Shown here piece by piece: positions 26,053-35,209 of a stretch of DNA of 64,000 nt (positions are counted from its first letter, which is position 1; every line of letters begins with the position of its first letter). The stretch is from Bacteroides fragilis (GTDB taxonomy: Bacteria > Bacillota > Clostridia > Lachnospirales > Lachnospiraceae), in assembly GCA_023664485.1 (NCBI GenBank), contig JAMPFK010000001.1, forward strand, positions 327,788 to 391,787, given 5' to 3'. The notes below the pieces were generated by a model that saw only the letters and a program-made list of their open reading frames with translations, was not told where the DNA came from and did not search any database. The position numbers and the translations under genes are program-made.

Positions 26053-28107
26053 ATGTTTAAAATCATGAAGTACCTCGGAGAGTTCAAAGCCCCGGTCGCT
26101 GCCGTGGTCGTTCTCCTGATTCTGCAGGCGTACTGCGATTTGTCCCTGCCGTCTTATACGTCGGACATTGTGGATGTGGGAATCGAGCAGGGCGGCATCG
26201 AGAACGCGGTTCCCGAAATCATGCGGGAAGAGACTTTTAATGCGATCTGCCTTTTATCGGGGGAAGATGCGCTGCTCCGGGCGAATTACGAACAGAACGG
26301 GGATGGGAATTTTGAGTTGAAGGCAGAAGAGCCGGAAACGGTCGAAGCGCTGGATGTGGCGATGCGGGAGGCAATCGTAACGCTTTATCATCAGGGGGAG
26401 GCGCAGGAGGAATTGAGCGATACGATGGCGTCGCAGATGGCAGTCCTGTTTGTCCGGGCAGAATACGAGGCGCTGGGCGTGGATCTGAATGCGATCCAGA
26501 CCCGGTATCTTCTGGTGACGGGCGGAAAGATGCTGCTCATGACGGTGCTGATGATGGCGGCTTCGATCGCGGTAGGTTTTCTGGCCGCAAGGGTCTCTGC
26601 GGGAATCGGTATGCGGCTCCGCAACAGAGTATTCCGGAAGGTCGTTTCTTTTTCCCATGCGGAAATGGATCGGTTCTCTACGGCTTCGCTCATCACGAGG
26701 AGCACGAACGATATTCAGCAGGTACAGATGGTCGCGGTCATGCTGCTGCGGATGGTCTGTTATGCGCCGATATTGGGAATCGGCGGTATCGTGAAGGTGA
26801 TGAATACGAGAACGGGCATGGGGTGGATCATTGTCGTGGCCGTTGTCCTGATTCTGGCACTGGTCGTTACGCTGATGAGGATCGCCATGCCGAAATTCAA
26901 GCTGATGCAGACGCTTGTGGACAGGATGAACCTGGTATCCAGGGAAATCTTAACGGGCGTTTTGGTCATCCGTGCTTTCAGCCGTGAAAAATACGAGGAA
27001 GAAAGATTCGATAAAGCGAATAAAGAACTGATGTCAACGCAGATTTTTACGAACCGGGTCATGACGTTTATGATGCCGACGATGATGCTCATCATGAATG
27101 CGATTGCGGTCGCAATCGTGTGGTTCGGCTCGAAAGGAATCGATATGGGCAATCTGCAGATTGGCGATATGATGGCGTTCATTACTTATTCGATGCAGAT
27201 CGTTATGTCTTTCCTGATGCTGACGATGATATCCGTCATGCTGCCGAGGGCCGGCGTGGCAGCGGAACGTATTGAAGAAATTATCAATACGGAACCGACG
27301 ATTCTGGACATACCGCAGGTACAGGATGAAAAACTTTCCGGCAAAGGCATTGTCGCGTTCGAGAATGTACGTTTTCGGTATCCGGGAGCGGAAGAGGATG
27401 CGCTGGCGGATATTTCCTTTGTCGCCGAACCGGGAAAAACGACGGCGATCATCGGAAGTACCGGCTGCGGCAAGTCCACGCTGCTGCATCTGATTCCCCG
27501 GTTCTATGATGTGACGGGAGGAAGGATTACGATTGATGGCGTTGATATCCGGGAATTGTCGCAGAAGAAGCTTCGCAGTCTGCTTGGGTTCGTGCCGCAG
27601 AAGGGCGTGCTTTTCTCAGGAACGATAGCTTCCAATATCAAGTTCGGAGGAGAGGACAGGATTTCAGATGAAATGATGCGGGAAGCGGCTGACATAGCGC
27701 AGGCGCGGGAATTTATAGAGAGCAGGAGCGAAACCTATGAGAGCCCTGTCGCACAGGGCGGCACGAATGTTTCCGGCGGACAGAAGCAGCGGCTTTCCAT
27801 CGCCAGAGCGATTGCGGGAGGGCCTGAGGTATTCCTTTTCGACGACAGTTTTTCCGCTCTGGATTATAAGACGGATGCGGTATTGCGGAAGGCGCTGCAT
27901 GAAAAGATAGCCGGCGCGACGGTGATTATTGTAGCGCAGCGTATCAGCACGATTTTACATGCGGATCAGATCATCGTTCTGGACGACGGCAGGATAGCGG
28001 GCATCGGGCGGCATGAAGAACTGCTGCAAAGCTGCGCCGCCTATCAGGAAATCGCAAAGTCGCAGTTATCGGAGGCCGAGCTGAAAGGAGGTACGCGCAA
28101 TGAGTGA
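26053..28107 (+). CDS. heterodimeric ABC exporter, subunit with degenerate catalytic site
   Basis: The 684-residue half-transporter starts with AAGGAGG upstream. Between helices 1 and 2 (residues about 38-150) it has an unusually long extracytoplasmic insertion, acidic and predicted helical. The ATPase has Walker A GSTGCGKST and signature VSGGQKQR, but Walker B reads VFLFDDSFSALD: Asp replaces the catalytic Glu. That is the normal mark of the inactive-site partner in BmrCD/LmrCD-type heterodimers. Its end overlaps the start of the partner by 8 bases. Likely a multidrug or peptide exporter; substrate unknown. Confidence 0.92.
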   Translation: MFKIMKYLGEFKAPVAAVVVLLILQAYCDLSLPSYTSDIVDVGIEQGGIENAVPEIMREETFNAICLLSGEDALLRANYEQNGDGNFELKAEEPETVEALDVAMREAIVTLYHQGEAQEELSDTMASQMAVLFVRAEYEALGVDLNAIQTRYLLVTGGKMLLMTVLMMAASIAVGFLAARVSAGIGMRLRNRVFRKVVSFSHAEMDRFSTASLITRSTNDIQQVQMVAVMLLRMVCYAPILGIGGIVKVMNTRTGMGWIIVVAVVLILALVVTLMRIAMPKFKLMQTLVDRMNLVSREILTGVLVIRAFSREKYEEERFDKANKELMSTQIFTNRVMTFMMPTMMLIMNAIAVAIVWFGSKGIDMGNLQIGDMMAFITYSMQIVMSFLMLTMISVMLPRAGVAAERIEEIINTEPTILDIPQVQDEKLSGKGIVAFENVRFRYPGAEEDALADISFVAEPGKTTAIIGSTGCGKSTLLHLIPRFYDVTGGRITIDGVDIRELSQKKLRSLLGFVPQKGVLFSGTIASNIKFGGEDRISDEMMREAADIAQAREFIESRSETYESPVAQGGTNVSGGQKQRLSIARAIAGGPEVFLFDDSFSALDYKTDAVLRKALHEKIAGATVIIVAQRISTILHADQIIVLDDGRIAGIGRHEELLQSCAAYQEIAKSQLSEAELKGGTRNE

Positions 28108-29941
28108 AAATCAGAAAAGGCGCCGGGGGCCTCATGGGCCGGGCGGCGGTATGATGCCGGGAGAAAGGGCAAAAAATTTCAGCGGAACGATCAAAAAGCT
28201 TTTCCGCTATATCGGGTCCTATAGATACGGCCTGATGGCGGTCGCGGTCTTTGCGATGGGGAGCACCGTTTTCAATATTATCGGGCCTAAGGTATTGAGT
28301 AAGGCGATTACGGAGCTGTTCAACGGCCTGATGGCAAAGCTGTACCGTACGGGCGGTATTGATTTCGGCAGGATTGGCCAAATCTTATTGGCTTTGCTGA
28401 CGCTGTATCTTATCAGCGCCCTGCTGTCGTTGTTCCAGGGCTGGGTCATGACGGGCGTATCGCAGAAACTGTGTTTCCGTTTCCGCCGGGAAATTTCAGA
28501 GAAAATAAACCGTATGCCGATGAAGTATTTCGAGTCGCGTACGGTAGGCGAGGTGCTTTCCCGGATTACGAATGATGTGGATACGCTGGGCATGAGTCTG
28601 AACCAGAGCGTCACGACGTTAATTACTTCTATCAGCACACTGGTCGGCGTATTGATCATGATGCTGAGCATCAGTCCGCTCATGACGCTGATCGCGCTCG
28701 TGATTTTGCCGGTATCCGGCGGTCTGATCGGTGTCCTCGTAAAATTTTCGCAGAAATATTTCGTGGCGCAGCAGAGTTATCTTGGAAAGATCAACGGTCA
28801 GGTAGAGGAAGTATACGGCGGCCAGAACATCGTTAAGGCGTTCAACCGGGAAGAAACGGTCTTGAAGGAATTTGAAGAGACGAATGATATTCTTTACCAG
28901 TCCGCATGGAAATCGCAGTTTTTATCCGGTATGATGCAGCCGATCATGACGTTTATCGGCAATCTGGGTTATGTGGCAGTCGCTGTCAGCGGAAGCCTTT
29001 TAACGATTAAGGGAGCGATTGAGATCGGTGATATTCAGGCATTTATCCAATATGTCAAGAACTTTACGCAGCCGATCACACAGCTCGCCCAGGTATCCAA
29101 TATGCTGCAGTCCACTGCGGCAGCGGCGGAAAGGGTGTTTGAGTTTCTGGAGGAAGAGGAAGAAGAACAGACTGTGGCAGATCCGGTGCATTTACGGCAG
29201 ATGGAGGGCCGCGTCAGCTTCGAACATGTCCGGTTCGGTTATAATCCGGATAAGATTATCATTCACGATTTCAGCAGCGAGGTGGAGCCGGGGCAGACGG
29301 TCGCTATCGTCGGGCCTACCGGCGCGGGGAAAACAACGATGGTAAAACTGTTAATGCGTTTCTATGACGTCAATAGCGGCAGCATTAAGGTGGACGGCCA
29401 CGATGTCAGGAATTTTAACCGCAGCGAGCTGCGCGAAAGCTTCGGCATGGTTCTGCAGGATACATGGCTTTTTAAAGGAACGATTATGGACAATATCCGG
29501 TACGGACGGCTGGACGCGACGGACGGGGAGGTCATCGAGGCCGCGAAAGCGGCTCATGCCCATCGATTCATACAGACGCTGCCAGGCGGTTATCAGATGG
29601 AGCTGAATGAGGATGCGAGCAACGTCTCACAGGGACAGAAGCAGCTTCTTACGATCGCGCGGGCGATACTGGCGGATAACAGGATTTTGATCCTTGACGA
29701 GGCGACAAGTTCCGTCGATACGAGAACGGAGCAGCGTATCCAGAAAGCGATGAATAATCTGATGAAGGGGAGAACCAGTTTTGTCATCGCGCACAGATTG
29801 TCAACGATTAAGGATGCGGATCTGATCCTCGTCATGAAAGACGGTGATATCATCGAACAGGGGAACCACGGCCAGCTGCTTGCGCAGAAAGGATTTTATG
29901 CGGAGCTTTACAATTCTCAGTTCGAGGATGTGACGGCTTAA
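28100..29941 (+). CDS. heterodimeric ABC exporter, catalytic subunit
   Basis: This 613-residue partner of the preceding gene is translationally coupled to it, with AAAGGAGG before the ATG. Walker A is GPTGAGKTT and Walker B ILILDEATSSVD has the catalytic Glu, but its signature is the non-canonical VSQGQKQ. Together the two proteins make one consensus site (signature of the first, Walker B Glu of the second) and one degenerate site, as in other clostridial heterodimers. The first 25 residues are basic and glycine/proline-rich and precede helix 1. Confidence 0.93.
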   Translation: MSENQKRRRGPHGPGGGMMPGERAKNFSGTIKKLFRYIGSYRYGLMAVAVFAMGSTVFNIIGPKVLSKAITELFNGLMAKLYRTGGIDFGRIGQILLALLTLYLISALLSLFQGWVMTGVSQKLCFRFRREISEKINRMPMKYFESRTVGEVLSRITNDVDTLGMSLNQSVTTLITSISTLVGVLIMMLSISPLMTLIALVILPVSGGLIGVLVKFSQKYFVAQQSYLGKINGQVEEVYGGQNIVKAFNREETVLKEFEETNDILYQSAWKSQFLSGMMQPIMTFIGNLGYVAVAVSGSLLTIKGAIEIGDIQAFIQYVKNFTQPITQLAQVSNMLQSTAAAAERVFEFLEEEEEEQTVADPVHLRQMEGRVSFEHVRFGYNPDKIIIHDFSSEVEPGQTVAIVGPTGAGKTTMVKLLMRFYDVNSGSIKVDGHDVRNFNRSELRESFGMVLQDTWLFKGTIMDNIRYGRLDATDGEVIEAAKAAHAHRFIQTLPGGYQMELNEDASNVSQGQKQLLTIARAILADNRILILDEATSSVDTRTEQRIQKAMNNLMKGRTSFVIAHRLSTIKDADLILVMKDGDIIEQGNHGQLLAQKGFYAELYNSQFEDVTA

Positions 29942-29980
29942 GAGGTTTACCGGATTGCCGTTAAATTTTCATACTGCCGG

Positions 29981-30010
29981 TTGCGGGCAGGGCAGAGCGT
30001 ATAGTATACT
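29981..30010 (+). promoter_or_regulatory. promoter of the acyltransferase gene
   Basis: TTGCGG (29981-29986) and TATACT (30005-30010) are 18 bp apart, shortly after the ABC pair ends. Confidence 0.4.
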
Positions 30011-30079
30011 GGAAATAGAACAAAAGATGCTTCCCCGGCGGTAACGGTGCCGCCGGGACAGAAAGGTACGGTCATTATT

Positions 30080-31393
30080 TTGAAGATTAAAACAGCCAGT
30101 ATGAGATACGAGGATGTGCTCGCGCTGCCGGCGCCGGTGCATCAGAAGCCCGTAAAGCAGCATTTCTTTTTCCGGATTGTTCTGCTGCTCCTGTCCGTTT
30201 GGGATTTGCTTATGACCAGATTTACCTATCGGACGATCGGGCTTGAGAAGCTGGACAGGGAAGAGCCATGTCTCGTGCTGATGAACCACTCCAGCTTTAT
30301 CGATTTGAAAATTGCAGCAAAACTTTTATTCCACAGGCCGTTCCATATTGTCTGCACATCGGACGGATTTGTCGGCAAGCGGCGGCTGATGCGGTATATC
30401 GGCTGTATTCCGGCGCAGAAATTTACGACGGATGTGACTTTGGTGCGGGATATGGTCTATGTCGTAAAGGAATTGAAGAGTTCTGTTCTGATGTTTCCCG
30501 AAGCGAGCTACAGCTTCGATGGGACGCAGACGCCGCTTCCGGAAAGTCTGGGAAAATGTTTAAAGCTGCTCAGGGTTCCGGTCGTTATGATACGGACGAG
30601 CGGCGCGTTCGCGCGCGATCCGCTGTATAATAATCTGCAGCTGCGGAAGGTGCATGTATCCGCGGAGGTGGAATATCTGCTTTCGCCGGAGGATATCGCC
30701 CAAAAGTCTCCGCAGGAACTGAACGCGCTGCTGCAGGAAAAATTCACGTTCGATTATTTCCGCTGGCAGCAGGATAATAAAGTCCGTATCGACGAGCCCT
30801 TCCGGGCGGACGGGCTGAACAGGATGCTCTATAAATGTCCGCGCTGCAAGACGGAAGGGCAGATGCTGGGGCAGGGGACAAGAATCCGCTGCGGCCGCTG
30901 CCGGAAAGCATATGAACTGACAGAGTACGGATATCTGCAGCCGGTGGAAGATAAGGAGATCGGCACGCAATCGGCGGGAACCGAAATACAGACCGGGGAA
31001 GCGCTGGATTTCACGCATATTCCGGATTGGTACCGGTGGGAGCGGGAATGCGTAAAACAGGAGCTGCTGGCGGGGACTTACCGGCTGGAAGCGCCGGTCG
31101 TTATTTTTGTCATGGTAAATATGGACTGCATTTACCGGGTGGGAGAAGGGACGCTCATTCATTCCAGAGAAGGGTTTCACTTAACCGGATGCGGCGGCAG
31201 GCTGGATTATGTGCAGGAGCCGTCGGCTTCCTACAGCCTGTATTCGGATTTCTACTGGTATGAGATAGGGGATGTTATCTGTATTGGGGATTCCCGGATA
31301 CAATATTATTGTTTTCCACAGAACTGCGGCGATATCGTGGCAAAGGCCCGGCTGGCAGCCGAGGAGCTTTATAAGCTGGTGAAAGGAAACTAA
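30080..31393 (+). CDS. PlsC-like acyltransferase with zinc ribbon
   Basis: Residues about 60-220 form a 1-acylglycerol-3-phosphate acyltransferase domain. The HX4D catalytic motif is in VLMNHSSFIDLK and the acyl-acceptor motif in LMFPEASYSFDG, with a hydrophobic membrane-association helix before it. Residues about 265-295 carry a CxxC...CxxC zinc ribbon (YKCPRCKTEG, IRCGRC), unusual for PlsC itself. The C-terminal 130 residues are unassigned. The start is uncertain: TTG 30080 (ILKIKTASMRY region) is chosen because it follows AAAGG; GTG 30047 and ATG 30101 are possible. Probably a phospholipid or lipid-conjugate acyltransferase in a small operon with the permease. Confidence 0.78.
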   Translation: MKIKTASMRYEDVLALPAPVHQKPVKQHFFFRIVLLLLSVWDLLMTRFTYRTIGLEKLDREEPCLVLMNHSSFIDLKIAAKLLFHRPFHIVCTSDGFVGKRRLMRYIGCIPAQKFTTDVTLVRDMVYVVKELKSSVLMFPEASYSFDGTQTPLPESLGKCLKLLRVPVVMIRTSGAFARDPLYNNLQLRKVHVSAEVEYLLSPEDIAQKSPQELNALLQEKFTFDYFRWQQDNKVRIDEPFRADGLNRMLYKCPRCKTEGQMLGQGTRIRCGRCRKAYELTEYGYLQPVEDKEIGTQSAGTEIQTGEALDFTHIPDWYRWERECVKQELLAGTYRLEAPVVIFVMVNMDCIYRVGEGTLIHSREGFHLTGCGGRLDYVQEPSASYSLYSDFYWYEIGDVICIGDSRIQYYCFPQNCGDIVAKARLAAEELYKLVKGN

Positions 31394-31408
31394 GAAAGCG
31401 GATAGGAT

Positions 31409-32260
31409 ATGTTGGATATCATTTTGGACACTTTGTCGGATAGTATAAAATTACTGCCGTTCCTGTTCTTAACTTATCTGATCATGGAATATTTAGAGCA
31501 CAGGGCAGGGAGCAGAATGCAGAATGCGGTTCAAAAATCCGGCGGGTGGGGGCCTGTTATCGGCGGAGTTCTGGGGGCTTTTCCGCAGTGCGGCTTTTCG
31601 GCGGCGGCTTCTAATCTGTATGCGGGCAGAGTTATCACCCTGGGAACGTTGCTGTCCATTTATCTGTCCACCTCCGATGAAATGCTGCCCGTATTGATTT
31701 CTGAGAATGCCGGAATCGGGATGATTCTGAAAATCACATGCGCGAAGATCCTGATTGGTATGACAGCCGGCCTGATCATCGACGCCGCCGGGCGTCTGCG
31801 CCGGAAAGAGGCCGAAGAACTACGGATAGAGCGTTTGTGTGAGCGGCATCACTGTCATTGCGAGAACGGTATTTTAAAATCGGCGCTGCATCATACGGCT
31901 GAAATTTTTCTGTATCTTTTGTTAATTTCGTTTATTCTGAATATGCTGCTCGGCGTTATCGGGGAAGATTTTCTGGCGAATCTGCTTCTGAACCGGCCGG
32001 TCATTGGAGAACTGGCGGCCGGCCTGATCGGCATGATACCGAACTGTGCCGCTTCCGTCGTCATTACTCAGTTATATTTGAAAGGCATTCTGAATGCTGG
32101 CGCCATGATGTCCGGTCTTCTTTCCGGCGCTGGCGCCGGCGTTCTCGTATTGCTGCGCGTCAACGACAGACGGAAGGAAAATGCCGGAATCCTCGCCCTG
32201 CTTTATGGCGTCGGCGTTTTGACGGGACTGATTGTCGAACTGCTCGGTATCTGGTTTTAG
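31409..32260 (+). CDS. ArsP_2-type putative heavy-metal permease
   Basis: This 283-residue polytopic protein belongs to the family called putative manganese transporter or arsenic efflux protein. It is an internal duplication: GVLGAFPQCGFSAAASNLYAG in the first half matches GLIGMIPNCAASVVITQLYLKG in the second. Each has a conserved Cys within a membrane helix hairpin. Between them a cytoplasmic loop holds a His/Cys cluster, ERHHCHCENG, which is a plausible metal-binding site. It follows the acyltransferase by 15 bases. The transported ion is not known. Confidence 0.8.
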   Translation: MLDIILDTLSDSIKLLPFLFLTYLIMEYLEHRAGSRMQNAVQKSGGWGPVIGGVLGAFPQCGFSAAASNLYAGRVITLGTLLSIYLSTSDEMLPVLISENAGIGMILKITCAKILIGMTAGLIIDAAGRLRRKEAEELRIERLCERHHCHCENGILKSALHHTAEIFLYLLLISFILNMLLGVIGEDFLANLLLNRPVIGELAAGLIGMIPNCAASVVITQLYLKGILNAGAMMSGLLSGAGAGVLVLLRVNDRRKENAGILALLYGVGVLTGLIVELLGIWF

Positions 32261-32267
32261 GAAGTGT

Positions 32268-33044
32268 TTACAGCAGCGTCACGGCTTTTCCGGCAGTGGG
32301 CTTTACGACAGGAAGATCCGGGTAATGTTCCGCCAGCGCTTTTTTGAGCGGTTTGGTGTCGATATGGCTGGAAATGGGCGGAAAAGCGTCGTCGAAATGA
32401 TCTAAAAGCAGCGTTCTCGGTTCGATTTGCGCAATGATGGGGAGCGCGGCGGACACAAGGTCTGCAGCGCCCTGATAGGGAAGCACGAGCATGTCCACAT
32501 ATTTCGGATATTCCGTGATTTCATCTAATGCCAGACTGCCGAGAACGAGAACCTTTTTACCGCCGGTTTCAACCAGATAGGCCAGCGTTTCGCCGCCCTC
32601 TGCATAAGCATGGTTCCGAAAGAGCAGCGACAGAAAATTGGGGAAATACCGCAGGATGCGTAAATTGAAAAAGGTGTGCCGGATGAGCCGGGAATCGAAT
32701 CTGATATGTTTTCCGGGCAGCGGAGTGACGGTGATCACCCCGAAATGGAGGACATCACCGGGGCGGATGATGACGATCTGATCACTGTCCGCTTTTTTCT
32801 TTTCCAGCGTGGAGGCCGGAAGCGCGCTGCAATATACAGTAGCCTCCGAATTGCGGAGAATTTTGGGGACGCTGCCAAGATGGTCGATATGGCCGTGCGT
32901 GATCAGGATGGAATCTTCCTTCTGGTAATCCAACAGAGAAGGATGATTTTCAGAGCCCCTTAACGGTAAAAAGGGATCGATCAGAATCCGGTCTTTTTCA
33001 TTTTCGATTAACAGGGATGCGGTTCCGAACCAGGTGATTTTCAT
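32268..33044 (-). CDS. MBL-fold metallo-hydrolase
   Basis: I start the protein at the ATG at 33044 (MKITWFGTASLLIE), with GGAGG upstream, giving 258 residues; a frame extending to 33107 has no such site. The metal motif ILITHGHIDHLGSVPKIL (HxHxDH) and a later DHFDDAFPP place it in the metallo-beta-lactamase superfamily, UlaG/RomA-like group. The active-site histidine after GKHIRF may complete the centre. The substrate cannot be read from sequence. It converges on the permease gene with a gap of only 7 bases. Confidence 0.85.
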   Translation of the reverse strand: MKITWFGTASLLIENEKDRILIDPFLPLRGSENHPSLLDYQKEDSILITHGHIDHLGSVPKILRNSEATVYCSALPASTLEKKKADSDQIVIIRPGDVLHFGVITVTPLPGKHIRFDSRLIRHTFFNLRILRYFPNFLSLLFRNHAYAEGGETLAYLVETGGKKVLVLGSLALDEITEYPKYVDMLVLPYQGAADLVSAALPIIAQIEPRTLLLDHFDDAFPPISSHIDTKPLKKALAEHYPDLPVVKPTAGKAVTLL

Positions 33045-33133
33045 AGGCGCCTCCGGCTTTTGATAAAAATATTTAAAAAAAGAAAAAGCACCATCCCCAA
33101 AGCTCATACGTCCTCAAAAATGGTACTTTCAAG

Positions 33134-33206
33134 TGCGCCTTCAGGGGCTCGAACCCTGGACACCCTGATTAAGAGTCAGGTGCTCTACCAACTGAGCTAA
33201 AGGCGC
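33134..33206 (-). tRNA. tRNA-Lys (anticodon CTT)
   Basis: The minus strand folds as a 73-nt cloverleaf: acceptor GCGCCTT with AAGGCGC, D arm AGCTCAGTTGGTAGAGC, anticodon loop CTCTTAA, T arm with GGTTCGAGCC. The anticodon CTT reads AAG lysine codons. CCA is not encoded. Confidence 0.96.
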
Positions 33207-33242
33207 TTGTCCTGATTATTTCTGTTTTGCAATGCAAGAGTT

Positions 33243-33271
33243 ATTATAGTATAATGTTTTTTGATTTGCAA
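33243..33271 (-). promoter_or_regulatory. promoter of tRNA-Lys
   Basis: On the minus strand TTGCAA (33266-33271) and TATAAT (33243-33248) are 17 bp apart, about 37 bp before the tRNA. Confidence 0.7.
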
Positions 33272-33329
33272 GTGTTTTTTAAGAAAAATTTAACTTTTTG
33301 TTACAATTCGGAGAGGAAGTTGAAAAACA

Positions 33330-34124
33330 ATGATATTTGAAAGCCATGCCCATTATGATGACGAAGCGTTCGACGAGGACAGAGAGGCGTTACTGCGGTC
33401 TTTTGCCAAGAACGGCATCGATACCGTGATCAATATCGGCGCCAGTCTGGAGAGCTGCCGGAAAACGATCGCGCTTACGGAAGAATATCCGTTCCTTTAC
33501 GGCGCGATAGGAGTGCATCCGGGCGAGACGGGAGAGCTGGAGGAGGAAAGTTTTCTGTGGTTAAAAAAATGCTGTGCACTGGAAAAGATCGTGGCGGTTG
33601 GAGAGATCGGCCTGGATTATCATTGGAAGGAGCCGGAACCGCCCATTCAGAAGAAATGGTTTGAAAGGCAGCTCGGCATGGCGGAAGAAGCGGGGCTTCC
33701 CGTCATTATCCATTCCAGAGACGCGGCGAAAGATACGCTGGATTTGATGAGAGGCGTCCATGCGGAGGCTGTCGGCGGCGTAATCCACTGTTTTTCCTAT
33801 GCGAAAGAGACTGCGCGGGAATATCTGAATATGGGATATTATTTCGGAATCGGCGGGGTTGTGACCTTTGCGAATGCCAAAAAGCTGAAAGAGGCGGTGG
33901 CTTATATACCGATGGACAGGATCTTACTGGAAACGGACAGTCCGTATCTTGCCCCGGAACCGAACCGGGGCAAGCGTAATTCATCGTTGAACCTGCCTTA
34001 TATCGCCAGAGAAATTGCGGCGGTAAAAGGGGTTTCTTATGAAGAAGTGCTTGCGGCAACACATAAAAACGCGGAAAAATTATTCCGTCTGGAGGGGCGG
34101 TCCGCGGCAGACGCCGCGGACTGA
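33330..34124 (+). CDS. tatD: TatD-family metal-dependent hydrolase
   Basis: TatD enzymes are metal-dependent deoxyribonucleases or phosphodiesterases with a TIM barrel. All landmarks are present in this 264-residue protein: ESHAHYDDEAF (HxH), VGEIGLDYHW, VIIHSRDAAKDT, VIHCFSYA and LLETDSPYLAPEPNRG. The gene precedes rsmA by 17 bases, the common TatD-RsmA pair of Firmicutes, usually with rnmV between; rnmV is absent here. Confidence 0.92.
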   Translation: MIFESHAHYDDEAFDEDREALLRSFAKNGIDTVINIGASLESCRKTIALTEEYPFLYGAIGVHPGETGELEEESFLWLKKCCALEKIVAVGEIGLDYHWKEPEPPIQKKWFERQLGMAEEAGLPVIIHSRDAAKDTLDLMRGVHAEAVGGVIHCFSYAKETAREYLNMGYYFGIGGVVTFANAKKLKEAVAYIPMDRILLETDSPYLAPEPNRGKRNSSLNLPYIAREIAAVKGVSYEEVLAATHKNAEKLFRLEGRSAADAAD

Positions 34125-34141
34125 AAGAAAGGCGCAGCGAT

Positions 34142-35011
34142 ATGGCGACGTTGGGAAATGCAAAGAATACGATAGAGGTTTTACAGAAGCATCGCTTTCA
34201 TTTTCAGAAAAAGTTCGGGCAGAATTTTCTGATAGACGGAAATATTTTGGAGAAAATCGTAGATGCGGCGCAGATAACGGAAAGAGACTGCGTTCTGGAA
34301 ATCGGCCCGGGCATCGGGACGATGACGCAGTATCTGGCGGAGCGGGCGAAATCTGTCATTGCGGTGGAAATCGATAAAAATCTGATCCCCGTTCTGCGGG
34401 ATACGCTTTCTTCCTATGATAACGTAAAGATCATTCACGGCGATATTCTGAAAATCGATATCGGCCGCATGATACGGGAAGAAAACGACGGGAAACCGAT
34501 AAAGGTGGCTGCCAATCTTCCTTATTATATTACGACGCCGATTATTATGGCGCTGTTCGAGAATCATATTGCGCTGGAAAGCATTACGATCATGGTGCAG
34601 AAAGAAGTCGCGGACAGGATGCGGGCGGCGCCGGGCACAAAGGATTATGGGGCGCTTACGCTGGCAGTACGCTATTACGCAAGGCCGGAAATCGTTATGA
34701 AAGTGTCGGCTTCCTGTTTCATGCCGAGGCCCAATGTGGACAGTGCCGTTATCCGTCTGACCAGATATGAAAAGCCGCCGGTGGAAGCGGCGGATGAAAG
34801 CTGGCTTTTTGCCATTATCCGGGCATCCTTTAACCAAAGGAGAAAAACGCTGCTCAACGGGCTGGCTGGCGCCGGGAATCTGGGTATTGGCAAAGAAAAA
34901 ATTGCGGAGGCTATCGCGCAGATGGGACTGCCGCCCGCAGTGCGCGGCGAAACGTTGACTTTAGAACAGTTTGCAGAACTTTCAAATTATCTTTTTCCGG
35001 CGGGAGCATAA
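34142..35011 (+). CDS. rsmA: 16S rRNA (adenine1518-N6/adenine1519-N6)-dimethyltransferase
   Basis: RsmA (KsgA) dimethylates two adenines in helix 45 of 16S rRNA during small-subunit maturation. The 289-residue protein has KFGQNFLIDGNILEKIVDAA, the SAM-binding motif I VLEIGPGIGTMTQYLAERA, the acidic IAVEIDKN and the catalytic motif IV NLPYYITTPII. The C-terminal helical domain contains SFNQRRKTL. It is co-transcribed with tatD. Confidence 0.95.
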   Translation: MATLGNAKNTIEVLQKHRFHFQKKFGQNFLIDGNILEKIVDAAQITERDCVLEIGPGIGTMTQYLAERAKSVIAVEIDKNLIPVLRDTLSSYDNVKIIHGDILKIDIGRMIREENDGKPIKVAANLPYYITTPIIMALFENHIALESITIMVQKEVADRMRAAPGTKDYGALTLAVRYYARPEIVMKVSASCFMPRPNVDSAVIRLTRYEKPPVEAADESWLFAIIRASFNQRRKTLLNGLAGAGNLGIGKEKIAEAIAQMGLPPAVRGETLTLEQFAELSNYLFPAGA

Positions 35012-35209
35012 AATACAAAATTTGTAAATATACAATATGGCGGAAATGTATATTGCAGGAGTTCCATATCTTGTTATATGCTGAATATACATACCGGAAT
35101 GAGACATCATATTTTTTCCGCATATTTATTTACATTAATATTTGCCTATGGTAAACTAAGACAGGAAAAGTCGAAAATAATACGGTTATATGCGTATGAG
35201 GTGAATACT

